A stretch of 64,000 bases of DNA from AWTP1-13 sp963827545 (GTDB taxonomy: Bacteria > Pseudomonadota > Alphaproteobacteria > Rhizobiales > Hyphomicrobiaceae): contig CAWHBI010000042.1 in the NCBI GenBank assembly GCA_963827545.1, positions 1-64,000 of the forward strand, read 5' to 3'. Both the position numbers and the translations under genes were made by a program. This document shows positions 9,203-18,334 of this stretch, piece after piece. Within the stretch, counting starts at the first letter, position 1. The number at the start of each line of letters is the position of its first letter. The notes beneath the pieces are model-generated. The model was not told the DNA's origin. It was given only the letters and a program-made list of their open reading frames with translations, and ran no database searches.

Positions 9203-9631
9203 ATGGGGAGTGGGCGGTTGACCGGCAAGGCTGCAGGATTGGCATCCGCGCAAGTACCTGTGGGGGCAGGCGGACCGCCGTTCGGCACAGAGCCGATCGA
9301 TCGCGCTTATCTTGCACGCTTCACCCTCGGCAATGCAGCGCTGGAGCGTGAAGTACTGGAGCTGTTTGCCTTGCAAACCACGCTCTACGTCCAGCAGCTG
9401 CGCGTTGCCGCAACTCGGACGGCCTGGAAGGACGCTGCACACACCATCAAGGGGTCCGCCCGCGCCGTTGGGGCGCGCCGGCTGGCAAGCCTGGCGCAGG
9501 TCGCCGAGCAGCTGGATGTGGAAGCCGGTCTGCCCGATGGCGAAACTCGCCGCGAGCAGGCGGTAGCCGCAGTGGCAGAAGGCGCAGAGGAAGCGCGCCG
9601 CTATATCGCGTGCCTATTTGCCACGGCCTAA
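9203..9631 (+). CDS. Hpt (histidine phosphotransfer) domain protein
   Basis: 142 residues from ATG 9203, preceded by GTGGAGGG. After a disordered N-terminus, the C-terminal ~100 residues form a helical Hpt domain with phospho-acceptor His80 in AAHTIKGSARAVGARRLA, the standard HxxKG motif. Such proteins relay phosphate between receiver domains of hybrid kinases and response regulators. The hybrid kinase CckA is encoded 14 kb away, but its usual partner is ChpT, which lacks this motif, so the partner is unknown. An in-frame ATG at 9023 would add 60 residues without domain support. Confidence 0.85.
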   Translation: MGSGRLTGKAAGLASAQVPVGAGGPPFGTEPIDRAYLARFTLGNAALEREVLELFALQTTLYVQQLRVAATRTAWKDAAHTIKGSARAVGARRLASLAQVAEQLDVEAGLPDGETRREQAVAAVAEGAEEARRYIACLFATA

Positions 9632-9770
9632 ATCGCGCCCTATGGTTTGATCCACCAACTATCTTACTTGAATTTGCTGTTTATGCCCGCTAACAACCGG
9701 GCACGTCAGAAAGATGCCATCGGGCGATCCTCCGACCCTTGCCGAGCAACGCACGATCGTCCACGGGCGC

Positions 9771-10091
9771 ATGGCCAAGATCACGTTCATTCAGCCGGAC
9801 GGCACAGAGCAGGTTGTCGAGGGCACGAACGGCATGACCGTCATGGAGACGGCCAAGAAGCATCTGATCGAGGGTATCGAAGCGGAGTGTGGCGGGGCCT
9901 GTGCATGCGCAACCTGCCACGTCTACGTCGATGAGGCATGGCGGGACAGGACAGGCGGACCGAGCGAGATGGAAGAGGACATGCTCGATTTTGCCTTCGA
10001 TGTACGGCCCACCAGCCGGCTCTCCTGCCAGATCAAGGTGGCGGAGGCGCTGGACGGCCTCATCGTCCGGGTGCCCGAGAAGCAGTTCTGA
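9771..10091 (+). CDS. Adrenodoxin-type [2Fe-2S] ferredoxin
   Basis: 106 residues. The four cluster ligands have the vertebrate/bacterial adrenodoxin spacing: Cys40-x5-Cys46-x2-Cys49 (ECGGACACATCHVY) and Cys86 (TSRLSCQIKV). DEAWRDRTGGPSEMEEDMLDF is the acidic partner-docking helix. It transfers electrons from a reductase to P450s or Fe-S assembly. ATG 9771 (MAKITFIQPDG) is chosen. A flavin reductase follows 27 bp downstream, making a plausible two-gene electron-transfer unit. Confidence 0.92.
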   Translation: MAKITFIQPDGTEQVVEGTNGMTVMETAKKHLIEGIEAECGGACACATCHVYVDEAWRDRTGGPSEMEEDMLDFAFDVRPTSRLSCQIKVAEALDGLIVRVPEKQF

Positions 10092-10118
10092 AGGAAACGG
10101 CGAGCGAGTTGTTGGGTC

Positions 10119-11165
10119 ATGTCAGCTGACGGGACAACGGGCGCAGTGCCCATCGAGACCGATGCGGTGATCATCGGCGGGGGCCCGATCGGGCTGTTCG
10201 CCGTGTTCGAGCTCGGCCTCGTCGACATCAAGGCGCACGTCATCGACATTCTCGACAAGCCGGGCGGACAGTGCGCCGAGCTGTACCCGGAGAAACCGAT
10301 ATACGACATCCCGGGCATGCCGATCGTGACAGGCCAGGGGCTGACCGACGCGCTGATGGCCCAGATCAAGCCGTTCGGCGCGACCTTCCATCTGGGCCAG
10401 CGTGTCGATGCTCTGCAGAAGATGGACGACGGGCGCTTCAGGCTCGTCACTGACATCGGCACGCCGTTCATCGCCAAGGTCGTCGTGATCGCGGCGGGTG
10501 GGGGATCGTTCACGCCAAAACGACCACCGCTCGCCGGCATAGAAGCCTACGAGGGCAAGTCGGTGTTCTACTCGGTGCGGCGGATGGACGATTTCCGGGG
10601 CAAGGACGTGTTGGTGGTCGGTGGTGGCGACTCTGCCCTCGACTGGACGCTCAATCTGCAGCCCATCGCCAAGAGCCTCACCTTGTTGCACAGGCGCGAC
10701 GAGTTCCGTGGTGCGCCGCATTCGGTCGAGCAGATGCGGGCGCTGGTTGCCGATAAGAAGATTGCGCTGCTGATCGGCCAGGCGACCGCGCTCGAAGGCG
10801 ACAACGGTGCGCTGGCCGCGGTGAGGATCAAGACCAAGGACGGGGAGGTCCGCTATCCCTGCGACCGGCTGCTGCCGTTCTTCGGGCTCACCATGAAGCT
10901 TGGACCCGTCGCCGACTGGGGGCTCAATCTCGACGAGAACCTGATCCCGGTCGACACCGAGAAGTTCGAGAGCAGCTCGCCCGGCATCTTCGCCGTGGGC
11001 GACATCAACTGGTATCCCGGCAAGTTGAAGCTGATCCTGTCAGGCTTCCACGAGGTGGCGTTGATGGCCCAGGCGGCGTACAGGATCGTCTTTCCCGGCA
11101 AGAAGCTGTTGTTCCAGTACACGACCTCATCGTCATCCCTGCAGAAGAAGCTGGGTGTCACCTGA
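10119..11165 (+). CDS. Ferredoxin-NADP+ reductase, thioredoxin-reductase-like type
   Basis: 348 residues, the usual size of the TrxR-like ferredoxin/flavodoxin-NADP+ reductases (as in Rhodopseudomonas and Bacillus YumC). The FAD GxGxxG is at residues 20-25 (IIGGGPIG). PGGQCAELYPEKPIYDIPG follows. The NADP-binding site is VLVVGGGDSALDW. There is no CxxC redox pair, which excludes true thioredoxin reductase. FAVGDINWYPGKLKLI and the C-terminal extension are family hallmarks. It probably reduces the ferredoxin encoded immediately upstream. Confidence 0.93.
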   Translation: MSADGTTGAVPIETDAVIIGGGPIGLFAVFELGLVDIKAHVIDILDKPGGQCAELYPEKPIYDIPGMPIVTGQGLTDALMAQIKPFGATFHLGQRVDALQKMDDGRFRLVTDIGTPFIAKVVVIAAGGGSFTPKRPPLAGIEAYEGKSVFYSVRRMDDFRGKDVLVVGGGDSALDWTLNLQPIAKSLTLLHRRDEFRGAPHSVEQMRALVADKKIALLIGQATALEGDNGALAAVRIKTKDGEVRYPCDRLLPFFGLTMKLGPVADWGLNLDENLIPVDTEKFESSSPGIFAVGDINWYPGKLKLILSGFHEVALMAQAAYRIVFPGKKLLFQYTTSSSSLQKKLGVT

Positions 11166-11300
11166 CCCCTTGGGTCGGAACCCCCGAGCGACACCCGCCA
11201 ATCACTGCGGCCGTGGCGGCACACAGGACCCGCCCCGAATGACAAGGTGATGAATGCATGCCCGCAACACTAGGCGGTCAGCACGGGAGGCGAGCCGCCA

Positions 11301-11846
11301 CTATCTCCCGATGTTTTTCTTGTCCCGCTCTTCAAAGAACTTCTTGTTGTCGAACTTCTCATCCGACGGCGCCGGAGTGCAGCCGAAGAAGCCGCACGAC
11401 TCCACGACCTTGGCCTTCGGGAAGTTGGGGGTGAAATCGCCTTTCAGGTGGCGCTGCAGGTCGGCTTTGATCTCGGCCCCCTTCTTGTCGGAGCAGTAGT
11501 CGGGGTCGGCAGCAACGCGATCGCGAATCACCTTGAAGGTGGTGTCGTAGCTCTGCTCGGACTTGGTGAGCTGCTCGCCGTTCGATTGCCGAGCCTCGTA
11601 GGCGAGGTAGGAGGCCCTGAGCTTGGCTGCATCGAAATGGAAGCCGCATCTCTGTGCGCGGGCCGAGGTCCATGCCACCGCGACCGGCCGTGCCACGGGG
11701 CTGTCATTGCCGATCCCGCCCGGCATGTCCGCAGCGGTAGGTGCGCTCCCGGTGATCAGCCCGCTCGCGCCGCTGCTGCAACCGCCGCTGAGGGCGGTAC
11801 CGGCCAGCAGCAGGCCACAGGCCAGGACTTGCGCCGATCGATTCAT
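11301..11846 (-). CDS. Putative lipoprotein of unknown function
   Basis: 181 residues. A hydrophobic signal peptide ends in ALSGGC with Cys23 as probable lipidation site, although serine at position -3 is not the ideal lipobox residue. The mature part is hydrophilic and cysteine-containing (RCGFHFD, DYCSDKKG, ESCGFFGCTPAPSD) with a helical middle (KLRASYLAYEARQSNGEQL). No known domain is recognised. It sits between the ferredoxin reductase (convergent) and repeat copy 2. Confidence 0.65.
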   Translation of the reverse strand: MNRSAQVLACGLLLAGTALSGGCSSGASGLITGSAPTAADMPGGIGNDSPVARPVAVAWTSARAQRCGFHFDAAKLRASYLAYEARQSNGEQLTKSEQSYDTTFKVIRDRVAADPDYCSDKKGAEIKADLQRHLKGDFTPNFPKAKVVESCGFFGCTPAPSDEKFDNKKFFEERDKKNIGR

Positions 11847-11864
11847 GCCTTCCCCCAGTCGCGC

Positions 11865-12014
11865 CTAGAGCAGGAACGTTTCTGATCGAAGCGCCTCGCT
11901 TCGATCATGGAACGTGAATCTTGCCCTCAAGTCCACGATTAGAGCAGGATTCACCCTTCGGCCGCCACGTCTTGGTCCAGGCAGTCATTCAATCCGAAGC
12001 AATTCCTGCTCTAG
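11865..12014. repeat. Palindromic double-hairpin repeat, copy 2 (inverted orientation)
   Basis: 150 bp, bounded by CTAGAGCAGG and CCTGCTCTAG. It carries GATCGAAGC...GCTTCGATC and the internal AGAGCAGGATTCACCCTTCGG. The orientation matches copy 1. It lies just upstream of the putative lipoprotein start, so it could affect that gene's expression. Confidence 0.9.
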
Positions 12015-12078
12015 TGTGGCCGGAATATGTCCAGCGTCAACAGCATGTTGCATGGAAATATGGAGAAACCGGGCCCGA

Positions 12079-13254
12079 CTAGCGCATCAGCTCCTTCATT
12101 GCCCGATCCAGACCGTCGAGGGAGAGGGGATACATGCGCCCGGAAACGAGATCACGCATGATCTTGATGGAAGGTGTCCAGCCCCAGTGGTCCTCGGGGA
12201 CCGGGTTCAGCCACACGCAGTGCTCGTAGATGTCGGTGACGCGGCGCATCCACAGGGCGCCCGGCTCCTCGTTCATGTGCTCCACCGAGCCGCCGGCCAC
12301 CGAGATCTCGTAGGGGCTCATGGAGGCATCCCCCACGAACACGACCTTGTAGTCGGCCGGATACTTGTGCAGCACAGCCCAAGTGGGCGTGCGCTCGGTC
12401 CAGCGGCGGCCGTTGTCCTTCCATAGGAACTCGTAGAGACAGTTGTGGAAGTAGAAGTACTCCAGATGCTTGAATTCGGTGCGCGCTGCCGAGAACAGCT
12501 CCTCGGCCTGCTTGATGTGCCAGTCCATCGATCCCCCGACGTCGAGGAACATCAACACCTTGACCGTGTTGCGCCGCTCGGGCCGCATGTGGATGTCGAG
12601 GTAGCCCTTGTGCGCGGTGCCCTTGATGGTGCCGTCCAGGTCGAGTTCGTCCGGCGCGCCCTGGCGGGCAAATCTGCGCAGGCGCCGCAGCGCGACCTTG
12701 ATGTTGCGGGTGCCGAGTTCGACCTTGTCGTCCAGGTCCTTGTACTCGCGCTTGTCCCACACCTTGATGGCCCGGTTGTTGCGGTTGGTCTTCTGCCCGA
12801 TGCGCACGCCGGCCGGATTGTACCCGTCCGCCCCGTAGGGCGAGGTGCCGCCCGTGCCGATCCATTTCTTGCCGCCCTGGTGCCGGCCCTTTTGCTCCTC
12901 GAGGCGCTTCTTCAGCTCCTCCATGATCTTGTCCCAGCCGCCCAGCGCCTCGATCTTCGCCTTCTCCTCTTCAGTGAGGTAGAGCTGGGCCAGCGAGCGC
13001 AGCCACTCCTCCGGGATCTGCGCCTCGATCGCCTCGCTCATCAGGTCGAGACCCTTGAAGACGTGGCCGAACACCTGGTCGAACTTGTCGAGATGGCGCT
13101 CGTCCTTCACCAGCGACGCGCGCGAGAGATAGTAGAAGTGCTCCACGCTGCGGTCGGCGAGATCAGCCTCCATCGCCTCCATCAGCGTGAGATATTCCTT
13201 CAAGGTGACTGGGACCTTGGCGGCCTTCAGCTCATGGAAAAAGGTGGCGAACAT
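12079..13254 (-). CDS. CoxE-like VWA-domain protein
   Basis: 391 residues. The N-terminal helical half (FFHELKAAKVPVTLKEYLTL, SVEHFYYLSRASLVKDERH) is typical of VWA proteins partnered with MoxR ATPases. The C-terminal von Willebrand A domain contains DVGGSMDWH, a MIDAS-like DxGxS, and FVGDASMSPYEI. Such pairs act as metal-binding adaptors and chaperones for maturing enzyme complexes. The cognate MoxR ATPase is probably the one at 18335-19195, separated here by five genes rather than adjacent. The substrate is unknown. Confidence 0.87.
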   Translation of the reverse strand: MFATFFHELKAAKVPVTLKEYLTLMEAMEADLADRSVEHFYYLSRASLVKDERHLDKFDQVFGHVFKGLDLMSEAIEAQIPEEWLRSLAQLYLTEEEKAKIEALGGWDKIMEELKKRLEEQKGRHQGGKKWIGTGGTSPYGADGYNPAGVRIGQKTNRNNRAIKVWDKREYKDLDDKVELGTRNIKVALRRLRRFARQGAPDELDLDGTIKGTAHKGYLDIHMRPERRNTVKVLMFLDVGGSMDWHIKQAEELFSAARTEFKHLEYFYFHNCLYEFLWKDNGRRWTERTPTWAVLHKYPADYKVVFVGDASMSPYEISVAGGSVEHMNEEPGALWMRRVTDIYEHCVWLNPVPEDHWGWTPSIKIMRDLVSGRMYPLSLDGLDRAMKELMR

Positions 13255-13340
13255 CGATACGTGGCCGTGATCGGGGACGAGTTGGCGCGACCATAGCGGA
13301 GGCCGGCGCCGAAATCATCGTTAGGTGGCATCGTAGCCGA

Positions 13341-13577
13341 TCACTGTCTGATCATTCCCCTGCGCATGGCGGCCACGACCGCCTGGATGCGAGTGCCAAC
13401 CCCGAACTTGCGCTTGGCATTCTCGACGTGAAAGTTCACCGTCTTGCCTGAGATTTTCAGGATTTGGCCAATGGCCCAATCCGATTTGCCTGCGGCAACC
13501 CAGCTCAGCACTTGGCTTTCTCGCACTGTGACGCATGGTCCAGTCGATGTGACGCCTTCACCTGTTCCCTCGTCCAT
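13341..13577 (-). CDS. Short LuxR-type helix-turn-helix protein
   Basis: 78 residues from ATG 13577, which has a GGGGAG ribosome site. Residues about 17-75 match the GerE/LuxR DNA-binding domain (TVRESQVLSWVAAGKSDWAI, SGKTVNFHVENAKRKFGV, IQAVVAAMRRG). No sensor or receiver domain is encoded. The frame stays open to an upstream ATG at 13712, but the added 45 residues resemble no LuxR sensory domain. It may be a stand-alone regulator or the remnant of a larger one. Confidence 0.72.
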   Translation of the reverse strand: MDEGTGEGVTSTGPCVTVRESQVLSWVAAGKSDWAIGQILKISGKTVNFHVENAKRKFGVGTRIQAVVAAMRRGMIRQ

Positions 13578-13715
13578 CAGTCTGCTCCCCAACAGGCTGT
13601 AGGAGGAGACTATGCACGCATCGCGCGAGGAATTGCGAGTCCTCGCCCATGAACGAGTGAATAGAGTGCAAACATATATATCTGCAACCATTGCGGGAAA
13701 ATGGGATGTCAAATC

Positions 13716-14745
13716 TCACGTATTGCTGGCGGCCTTGATCTTGGGCAAGAGCGGCTTCAAGGCCTCCGCCAGAGTGTCGCGAACTCGCGGCCGTTTGGCG
13801 GCGAGGAACGGTAGAGGCCGAATGACCTCGAGTGCTGTCAACCCTATCCTGGCGGTGAGCGCGCCGTTGAACGCGCCCTCTCCGAGCCGTCGCGACAGTC
13901 GGCGCAAGATGTCCTGGCCGAGGAATTGGCCCAGCAGATCGTCCGTCATGGCGATGCCGCCCGTGGCGAGGATGTGGGTGAAGACCATGCGCGCGAGCTT
14001 CACCACGCCGAGGAAGCCTGGCCGGGCACCGTAGAGCGTTGCGAGCGTGCGCAGCTGCCTGAGGTTCTCGACCAGCACGTAGGCGACCGCGATCAGAACC
14101 ATGGGGCTCATCGCCGTGACGGTAGCGACGCGCTTTGCCGAGCGGATGACAATGCCGCGAGCTTCGACGTCGATCGGGCCGATGATCTCGCGATCGGCGA
14201 GTGCCAGCAGCTCGCCGGGATCGTGCACGTCGCGCGCATGGTCGCGAAAGCGCCGCACCCCCCACGACTGCTCCGGCCGGCCGGCATAGAAAGCGGCGAG
14301 GCGCATGGCCGCCTTGCGCTCGCGCACCTGGTCTCGCTCCGCGAGCGCTGCGGCAACATCTCGTTCTGAGGCGATCGAGGCGACGGAGGCGGAAAAAGCC
14401 GATCAGCTCGCGCAGCATGATCATCGCGGCGGCGAACGCGGCAACGAGCAGCAGCACGAATGTCGCTGTGCCCAGCCAATCGTCGCGTGCCAGCGCCGCC
14501 GAGACGAAGCGGGCGAACCACGCGGCCAACCCCAGGCTCGCGGCACCGGTCAAAGCCGCAAGCAGCAACACGCCCCAGCGCAGCCCCCGCCGGCCCAGCT
14601 CGCTCAGCGTCGGGCGGACGGATTGGGCGGCAGGGGGTGCCGGATCGATGTCCGGGGTCTGGTCTTGCACACTCGGCTCTGTGACCAGCGCCGGATCGTC
14701 GGGTGCGAAAACCCGAGGCTGGCGCGGTTGCTCGTTGGCACTCAT
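13716..14745 (-). pseudogene. YcjF-like DUF697/TIGR01620 membrane protein, broken by a frameshift
   Basis: Two frames together encode one YcjF-family protein. The first (from ATG 14745) gives a Pro-rich start, two membrane segments (LRWGVLLLAALTGAASLGLA and LGTATFVLLLVAAFAAAMIM) and LIGFFRLRRLDRL. It then loses homology near 14365-14375. The next frame continues SERDVAAALAERDQVRERKA...RLAAFYAGRPEQSWGVRRFRDHARDV and runs to the normal C-terminus at 13716. One extra or two missing bases explain it. The start overlaps the YcjX stop (ATGA), as in the conserved ycjX-ycjF pair. Sequencing error or real inactivation are both possible. Confidence 0.8.
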
Positions 14746-16196
14746 GCGAGCCGGTCTCCGAGGAGGAAGTTCATGGCCCGATCGAGCCTGATGTGAGGCC
14801 ACACGGACTTCTCGTCCGGGACGCCGTCGAGTCGCAGCCGTGGCGGACGGAAGCGCGGAAACTGCACGGCGGCGGTCTGCGCGCCGCCCTTGAGCGTCGC
14901 CGGGTCGGCCGGCAAATCACCCGGAAAGATCGCCGCCTCGGTCTTGCCATCGAACGCCTGGCGTCCCAGTCGTTCCCCGGGCAGAGGCACGCCGACGATG
15001 CAGGGCAGGCGCTGGCGGCCCGACTTCGCCTCCGCTTCGCGCGTGGCCCTGATTGCGGCAAGCGCCATGACCTTGACCTCGGCACCGGCAAACTGGGCGC
15101 GCGCGATCGCCTTGTCGGCGAGCATTCCCAGGATACTTTCGAGCCGGTCGTGGCTCGTGTGATGCAGATGATCGGCCTTGGTCGCTGCGAACAGTAGGCG
15201 GTCGATCCGGGGCGAGAGCAAGCGCGAAAGCCAGCTGCTGGCGCCGGGCCTGAAGCACTTGAGGACGGCTTGGAGCGTGCGCTCCAGGTCCTGCACCGCG
15301 TCCGGACCGGATGTAACGGCCGAGAGCGCGTCCATCAGGACGATCTGCCGGTCGAGATGGGCGAAGTGATCGCGGAAGAACGGCTTGACGACATGCGCCT
15401 TGTAGCTCTCGAAGCGGCGCGCGAGCATGGCACCGAGCGTGCCGCGCTCATAGTTGCCCGTCGCCGGGGGCGGAAGCGGGAAGAATGTGAGCAGCGGCGA
15501 GCCGGCGAGATCACCGGGCAGCAGGAAACGTCCGGGGCCTGGGGCGGCGAGCGCGGGATCGGGGGCTCGCGCCTCCGTCAGGTAGCGTGTGAAGAGGGCC
15601 GCGCCGTTGAGCGCGACCTGCTCGTTGGCGACGTCTCGGGGATCGATCGTGGAGAGAAATTCGAGCCACGCGTTGGCCGTGTGGGCGCGATGCAGCGCTC
15701 GAGCGTCGGCGACGGCCCGGCCCGACCATTCGCCGAAGTCGAGGTCGAGCAGCGGCAGATCGATCAGCCACTCGCCTGGATAGTCGACGATATCGACGTG
15801 CAGGCGCCCTGGGGAGAGCGCCCGGCGCAGCGTGTTTGCGGATGCGCACTCGATGGTCACGCGCAGCTGGCTGATGCGCCGCGTGCTCTCGGGCCATTGC
15901 GGCGGGTCTTGTGCGAGCAGGCCAAGATGCTCCTCGTAGGCGAAGCGGGCGATGCGGTCGTCGGGCTGCGGCTCCAGGTAGGCGCGGGCGATGCGGCCCT
16001 CGGCCATGGGCGCGAAAAACGGCAACCGTCCACCGGCGATCAGGCTGCGCACCAGCGCCGTGATGAACACGGTCTTGCCCGAGCGCGCGAGGCCGGTGAC
16101 GCCCAGACGCACCGTGGGCGTCATGAAATCGCCGATCCGGGCACCGGCCTTGCGCAGCACGCCGACGGTCGATTGGGTGAGATCGGAGGTCGCCAA
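14742..16196 (-). CDS. YcjX-like P-loop GTPase (DUF463)
   Basis: 484 residues, full length for the DUF463 family. The Walker A motif GLARSGKT is at residues 35-42, followed by VFITALVRSL. A switch/Walker-B-like DIVDYPGEWLIDLPLL and a nucleotide-base motif ATKADHLHH are present. In enterobacteria ycjX-ycjF belongs to the PspF phage-shock regulon, and the biochemical role is unknown. Here it is translationally coupled to the broken ycjF and sits 79 bp after a membrane-protein gene. Confidence 0.9.
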   Translation of the reverse strand: MATSDLTQSTVGVLRKAGARIGDFMTPTVRLGVTGLARSGKTVFITALVRSLIAGGRLPFFAPMAEGRIARAYLEPQPDDRIARFAYEEHLGLLAQDPPQWPESTRRISQLRVTIECASANTLRRALSPGRLHVDIVDYPGEWLIDLPLLDLDFGEWSGRAVADARALHRAHTANAWLEFLSTIDPRDVANEQVALNGAALFTRYLTEARAPDPALAAPGPGRFLLPGDLAGSPLLTFFPLPPPATGNYERGTLGAMLARRFESYKAHVVKPFFRDHFAHLDRQIVLMDALSAVTSGPDAVQDLERTLQAVLKCFRPGASSWLSRLLSPRIDRLLFAATKADHLHHTSHDRLESILGMLADKAIARAQFAGAEVKVMALAAIRATREAEAKSGRQRLPCIVGVPLPGERLGRQAFDGKTEAAIFPGDLPADPATLKGGAQTAAVQFPRFRPPRLRLDGVPDEKSVWPHIRLDRAMNFLLGDRLA

Positions 16197-16275
16197 CGGG
16201 CCGGTTCCTCGGCAAGCGCTCGTGTGCGTCCGACAAGGTGGCGCCTGCGGTCCCGCAGCGCAAGGCTGCCGCGGA

Positions 16276-16956
16276 CTACTTCGCGACGCTGGCTGTCGGT
16301 TTCCAATCCTTGGCGTGCATGGCGATCGTGGCGCGCCGGAAGCCCAGCTGCTGATCGGAGATCCAGGGCAGTGTCATCTGGAAGCTGACTGGCCGCGGCT
16401 GAGTGCGACCCTGGAGCCGATCGAGCAGAGAGGGCTCGGGTGGGGTTGCGGTGTTGAGCTGCAGGCGGAAAGCGTACTCGCCCTCGACATCGACGAGTTT
16501 CGGCAGCGCATTGCCAGCGGGGTAGAAGCGCACCGTCTCGCTGAAAACCGCCCGGCCAGCAATGCTCAAGGGCGCGAACTGGCGATTGAGGGTCGCGGCC
16601 TCACGCGGATGCTCGCCCAGGAAGGCACTGTAGTAGCGTTTGGTGCTGTTGGTTTTCAGGTTCTGCACCTCGAGCTCCATTGAGATGACCGTGCCGCTCT
16701 TGGCCCCGTCATTGGCGATGGTGATCGGAATGGCGAACAGCTCGGTGTCGCCGCCAGCGTCGCGCCCGTAGTGGATGGTCGGCGGCACATAGACCTCGAG
16801 CTCGGCCCCCTGCAGCGCGCTCATGTAGAAGCTGATGCCGGAGAGGCCAAGGGCTATGGCTGAAAACGTGGTGGCGAGCCAGCCGCCGTGCGCACCGGCT
16901 TCGGCGACGTTGGCCGCATCCTCGCCGCCGAGCATGGGTGGTTGGTTGATCGCCAT
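16276..16956 (-). CDS. Single-pass membrane protein of unknown function
   Basis: 226 residues from ATG 16956, with an excellent GGAGGAGG site. One membrane helix lies near residues 25-48 (GGWLATTFSAIALGLSGISF). A long beta-rich extracytoplasmic domain follows (AELEVYVPPTIHYGRDAGGD, ELFAIPITIANDGAKSGTV, YAFRLQLNTA). The IANDGAKSGTVISMELEV segment looks like an immunoglobulin-like strand pair. No family is recognised. It lies between the alkaline-phosphatase-fold gene and ycjX in the same direction, so a joint envelope role is plausible. Confidence 0.7.
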   Translation of the reverse strand: MAINQPPMLGGEDAANVAEAGAHGGWLATTFSAIALGLSGISFYMSALQGAELEVYVPPTIHYGRDAGGDTELFAIPITIANDGAKSGTVISMELEVQNLKTNSTKRYYSAFLGEHPREAATLNRQFAPLSIAGRAVFSETVRFYPAGNALPKLVDVEGEYAFRLQLNTATPPEPSLLDRLQGRTQPRPVSFQMTLPWISDQQLGFRRATIAMHAKDWKPTASVAK

Positions 16957-17063
16957 CGTGCGGCCTCCTCCAGGATGATCGATCAGGCCGCCTGCGCTGT
17001 AAGAATCTTTTTGAGGCTGGGCCAAGGCAGGAAGCTCCCAGCCGCCGCTCTCGCGGCGCCTGC

Positions 17064-18332
17064 TCACAGCGCATCGATGGCGCCGAGGACCGTGATCACC
17101 TCCTCGGGCGACAGGCCGCCATGATGGCCATAGAAGATGTTCTCCATGCGACCGGGCTCGCGCCACCAGATGCAGTGATTGCGATCGGGCAGAATGAGGA
17201 TATCGCCGAGCCGCCGCCGCAGCTCGGCGCAGACAGGCTGCGGCCCGAACAGGCCCTGCTCCACTGCCGCCTCCATGGGCATGATCAGCGCGATGTCATC
17301 GAGATGCCGGTGCAGCAGGTCGGCAACCTCGGCTTTCCGCTCGGGCCGCACGTGCAGGAAGACATCGCGCGGCGAGCCGTTCGGGTAGATGGGGTTGCCC
17401 GTCGGGCTGACGGCCAAGCAGCCTGCCAGCTCTGGAATGCGCTCGTTGAGGTAGATGGTGTCGCGGATGTCGCCATAGACTTGACCGTGGTCTGCCGTGA
17501 ACAGATAGACGGTGTCGGCGCTGTCGACGTCGCGGAAGACCTCGTCGAACGTGCGCCAGAAGCTCGCGATCTCGGCGGCGTGATAGCTGGTGCCGGGGCC
17601 GTGGGAGTGGGCGATGCTGTCGATGGCCGCCCAGTAGAATCCGAGCAACGCCTTGCCGGTGGTCGCGCTCACCGCCTCCTTGAGCTGCACCAGCGCCTCG
17701 GCCAGGGTGCCGTGGCGGACCATCTCCGCGCCGACGCTGGCGACGCTGTTGTAGGCCGAGCCCGCATAGCTGCGGTGCGCGAACTGGATGGAGCGCACGC
17801 CGTGCCTGGCCAGGCGCTGGTGCACGGTCTCGTGCACCTCGAAGAGCCTCGCCGGGTCATAGCCCAACCTGACGCAAGCATCGGGCGCATGACGGCCGAG
17901 CGGTGTGAAGGCGAGCGACTGGATCACCTCGCCGTAGGCTGGAATGTAGATGTTCCATTCGTAGAGTGCGTGAGCGCTCGGCAGCACGCCCAGATTCATG
18001 GTCGAGACCGAGCCGGCGGTGGTGGACGGGAACAGTGCCGAGATCGGTGTCAGCGTGCCTTGCTCGACGATGCGGGCAGTGGTCCGGAAGCGGCGGTGAT
18101 ACTCCTGCCAGAACTGCCAGCCGAACGAATCGATAAAGAACAGCACGACCTTCTGTGGAGGCGGATAGCTGCCGCCGAAGCAATCGGGCGGCAGCAGCGG
18201 TCCGCGCCGGGCGCCCGTCAATAGGTACTCGATCGTGTTGGGAATGTTACCGAAGGCGTAGTCCGCATAGAGCGGCTTGATGAGCCCATGTGCGAGGGGT
18301 GGAAAGCGCGCCAGCGGCCCGTCGTTGATCAT
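17064..18332 (-). CDS. Alkaline-phosphatase-superfamily protein (type I phosphodiesterase/PglZ-like)
   Basis: 422 residues. The N-terminal metal-site segment KVVLFFIDSFGWQFW gives the first Asp. FPSTTAGS carries the probable nucleophilic Thr. The second metal site is seen in IDSIAHSHGPGTSYHAAEI and FTADHGQVYGD. This is the alkaline phosphatase fold as found in nucleotide pyrophosphatases and phosphodiesterases. No signal peptide is visible, so it is probably cytoplasmic. Its ATG starts 2 bp after the MoxR stop, so the two are co-transcribed and probably co-translated. Confidence 0.85.
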   Translation of the reverse strand: MINDGPLARFPPLAHGLIKPLYADYAFGNIPNTIEYLLTGARRGPLLPPDCFGGSYPPPQKVVLFFIDSFGWQFWQEYHRRFRTTARIVEQGTLTPISALFPSTTAGSVSTMNLGVLPSAHALYEWNIYIPAYGEVIQSLAFTPLGRHAPDACVRLGYDPARLFEVHETVHQRLARHGVRSIQFAHRSYAGSAYNSVASVGAEMVRHGTLAEALVQLKEAVSATTGKALLGFYWAAIDSIAHSHGPGTSYHAAEIASFWRTFDEVFRDVDSADTVYLFTADHGQVYGDIRDTIYLNERIPELAGCLAVSPTGNPIYPNGSPRDVFLHVRPERKAEVADLLHRHLDDIALIMPMEAAVEQGLFGPQPVCAELRRRLGDILILPDRNHCIWWREPGRMENIFYGHHGGLSPEEVITVLGAIDAL

Positions 18333-18334
18333 CC

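Noticed and set aside
6044..12014. Repeat copies considered as attachment sites or IS ends
   Set aside because: No transposase or integrase lies between or beside any copies, and the intervening genes are ordinary chromosomal genes.
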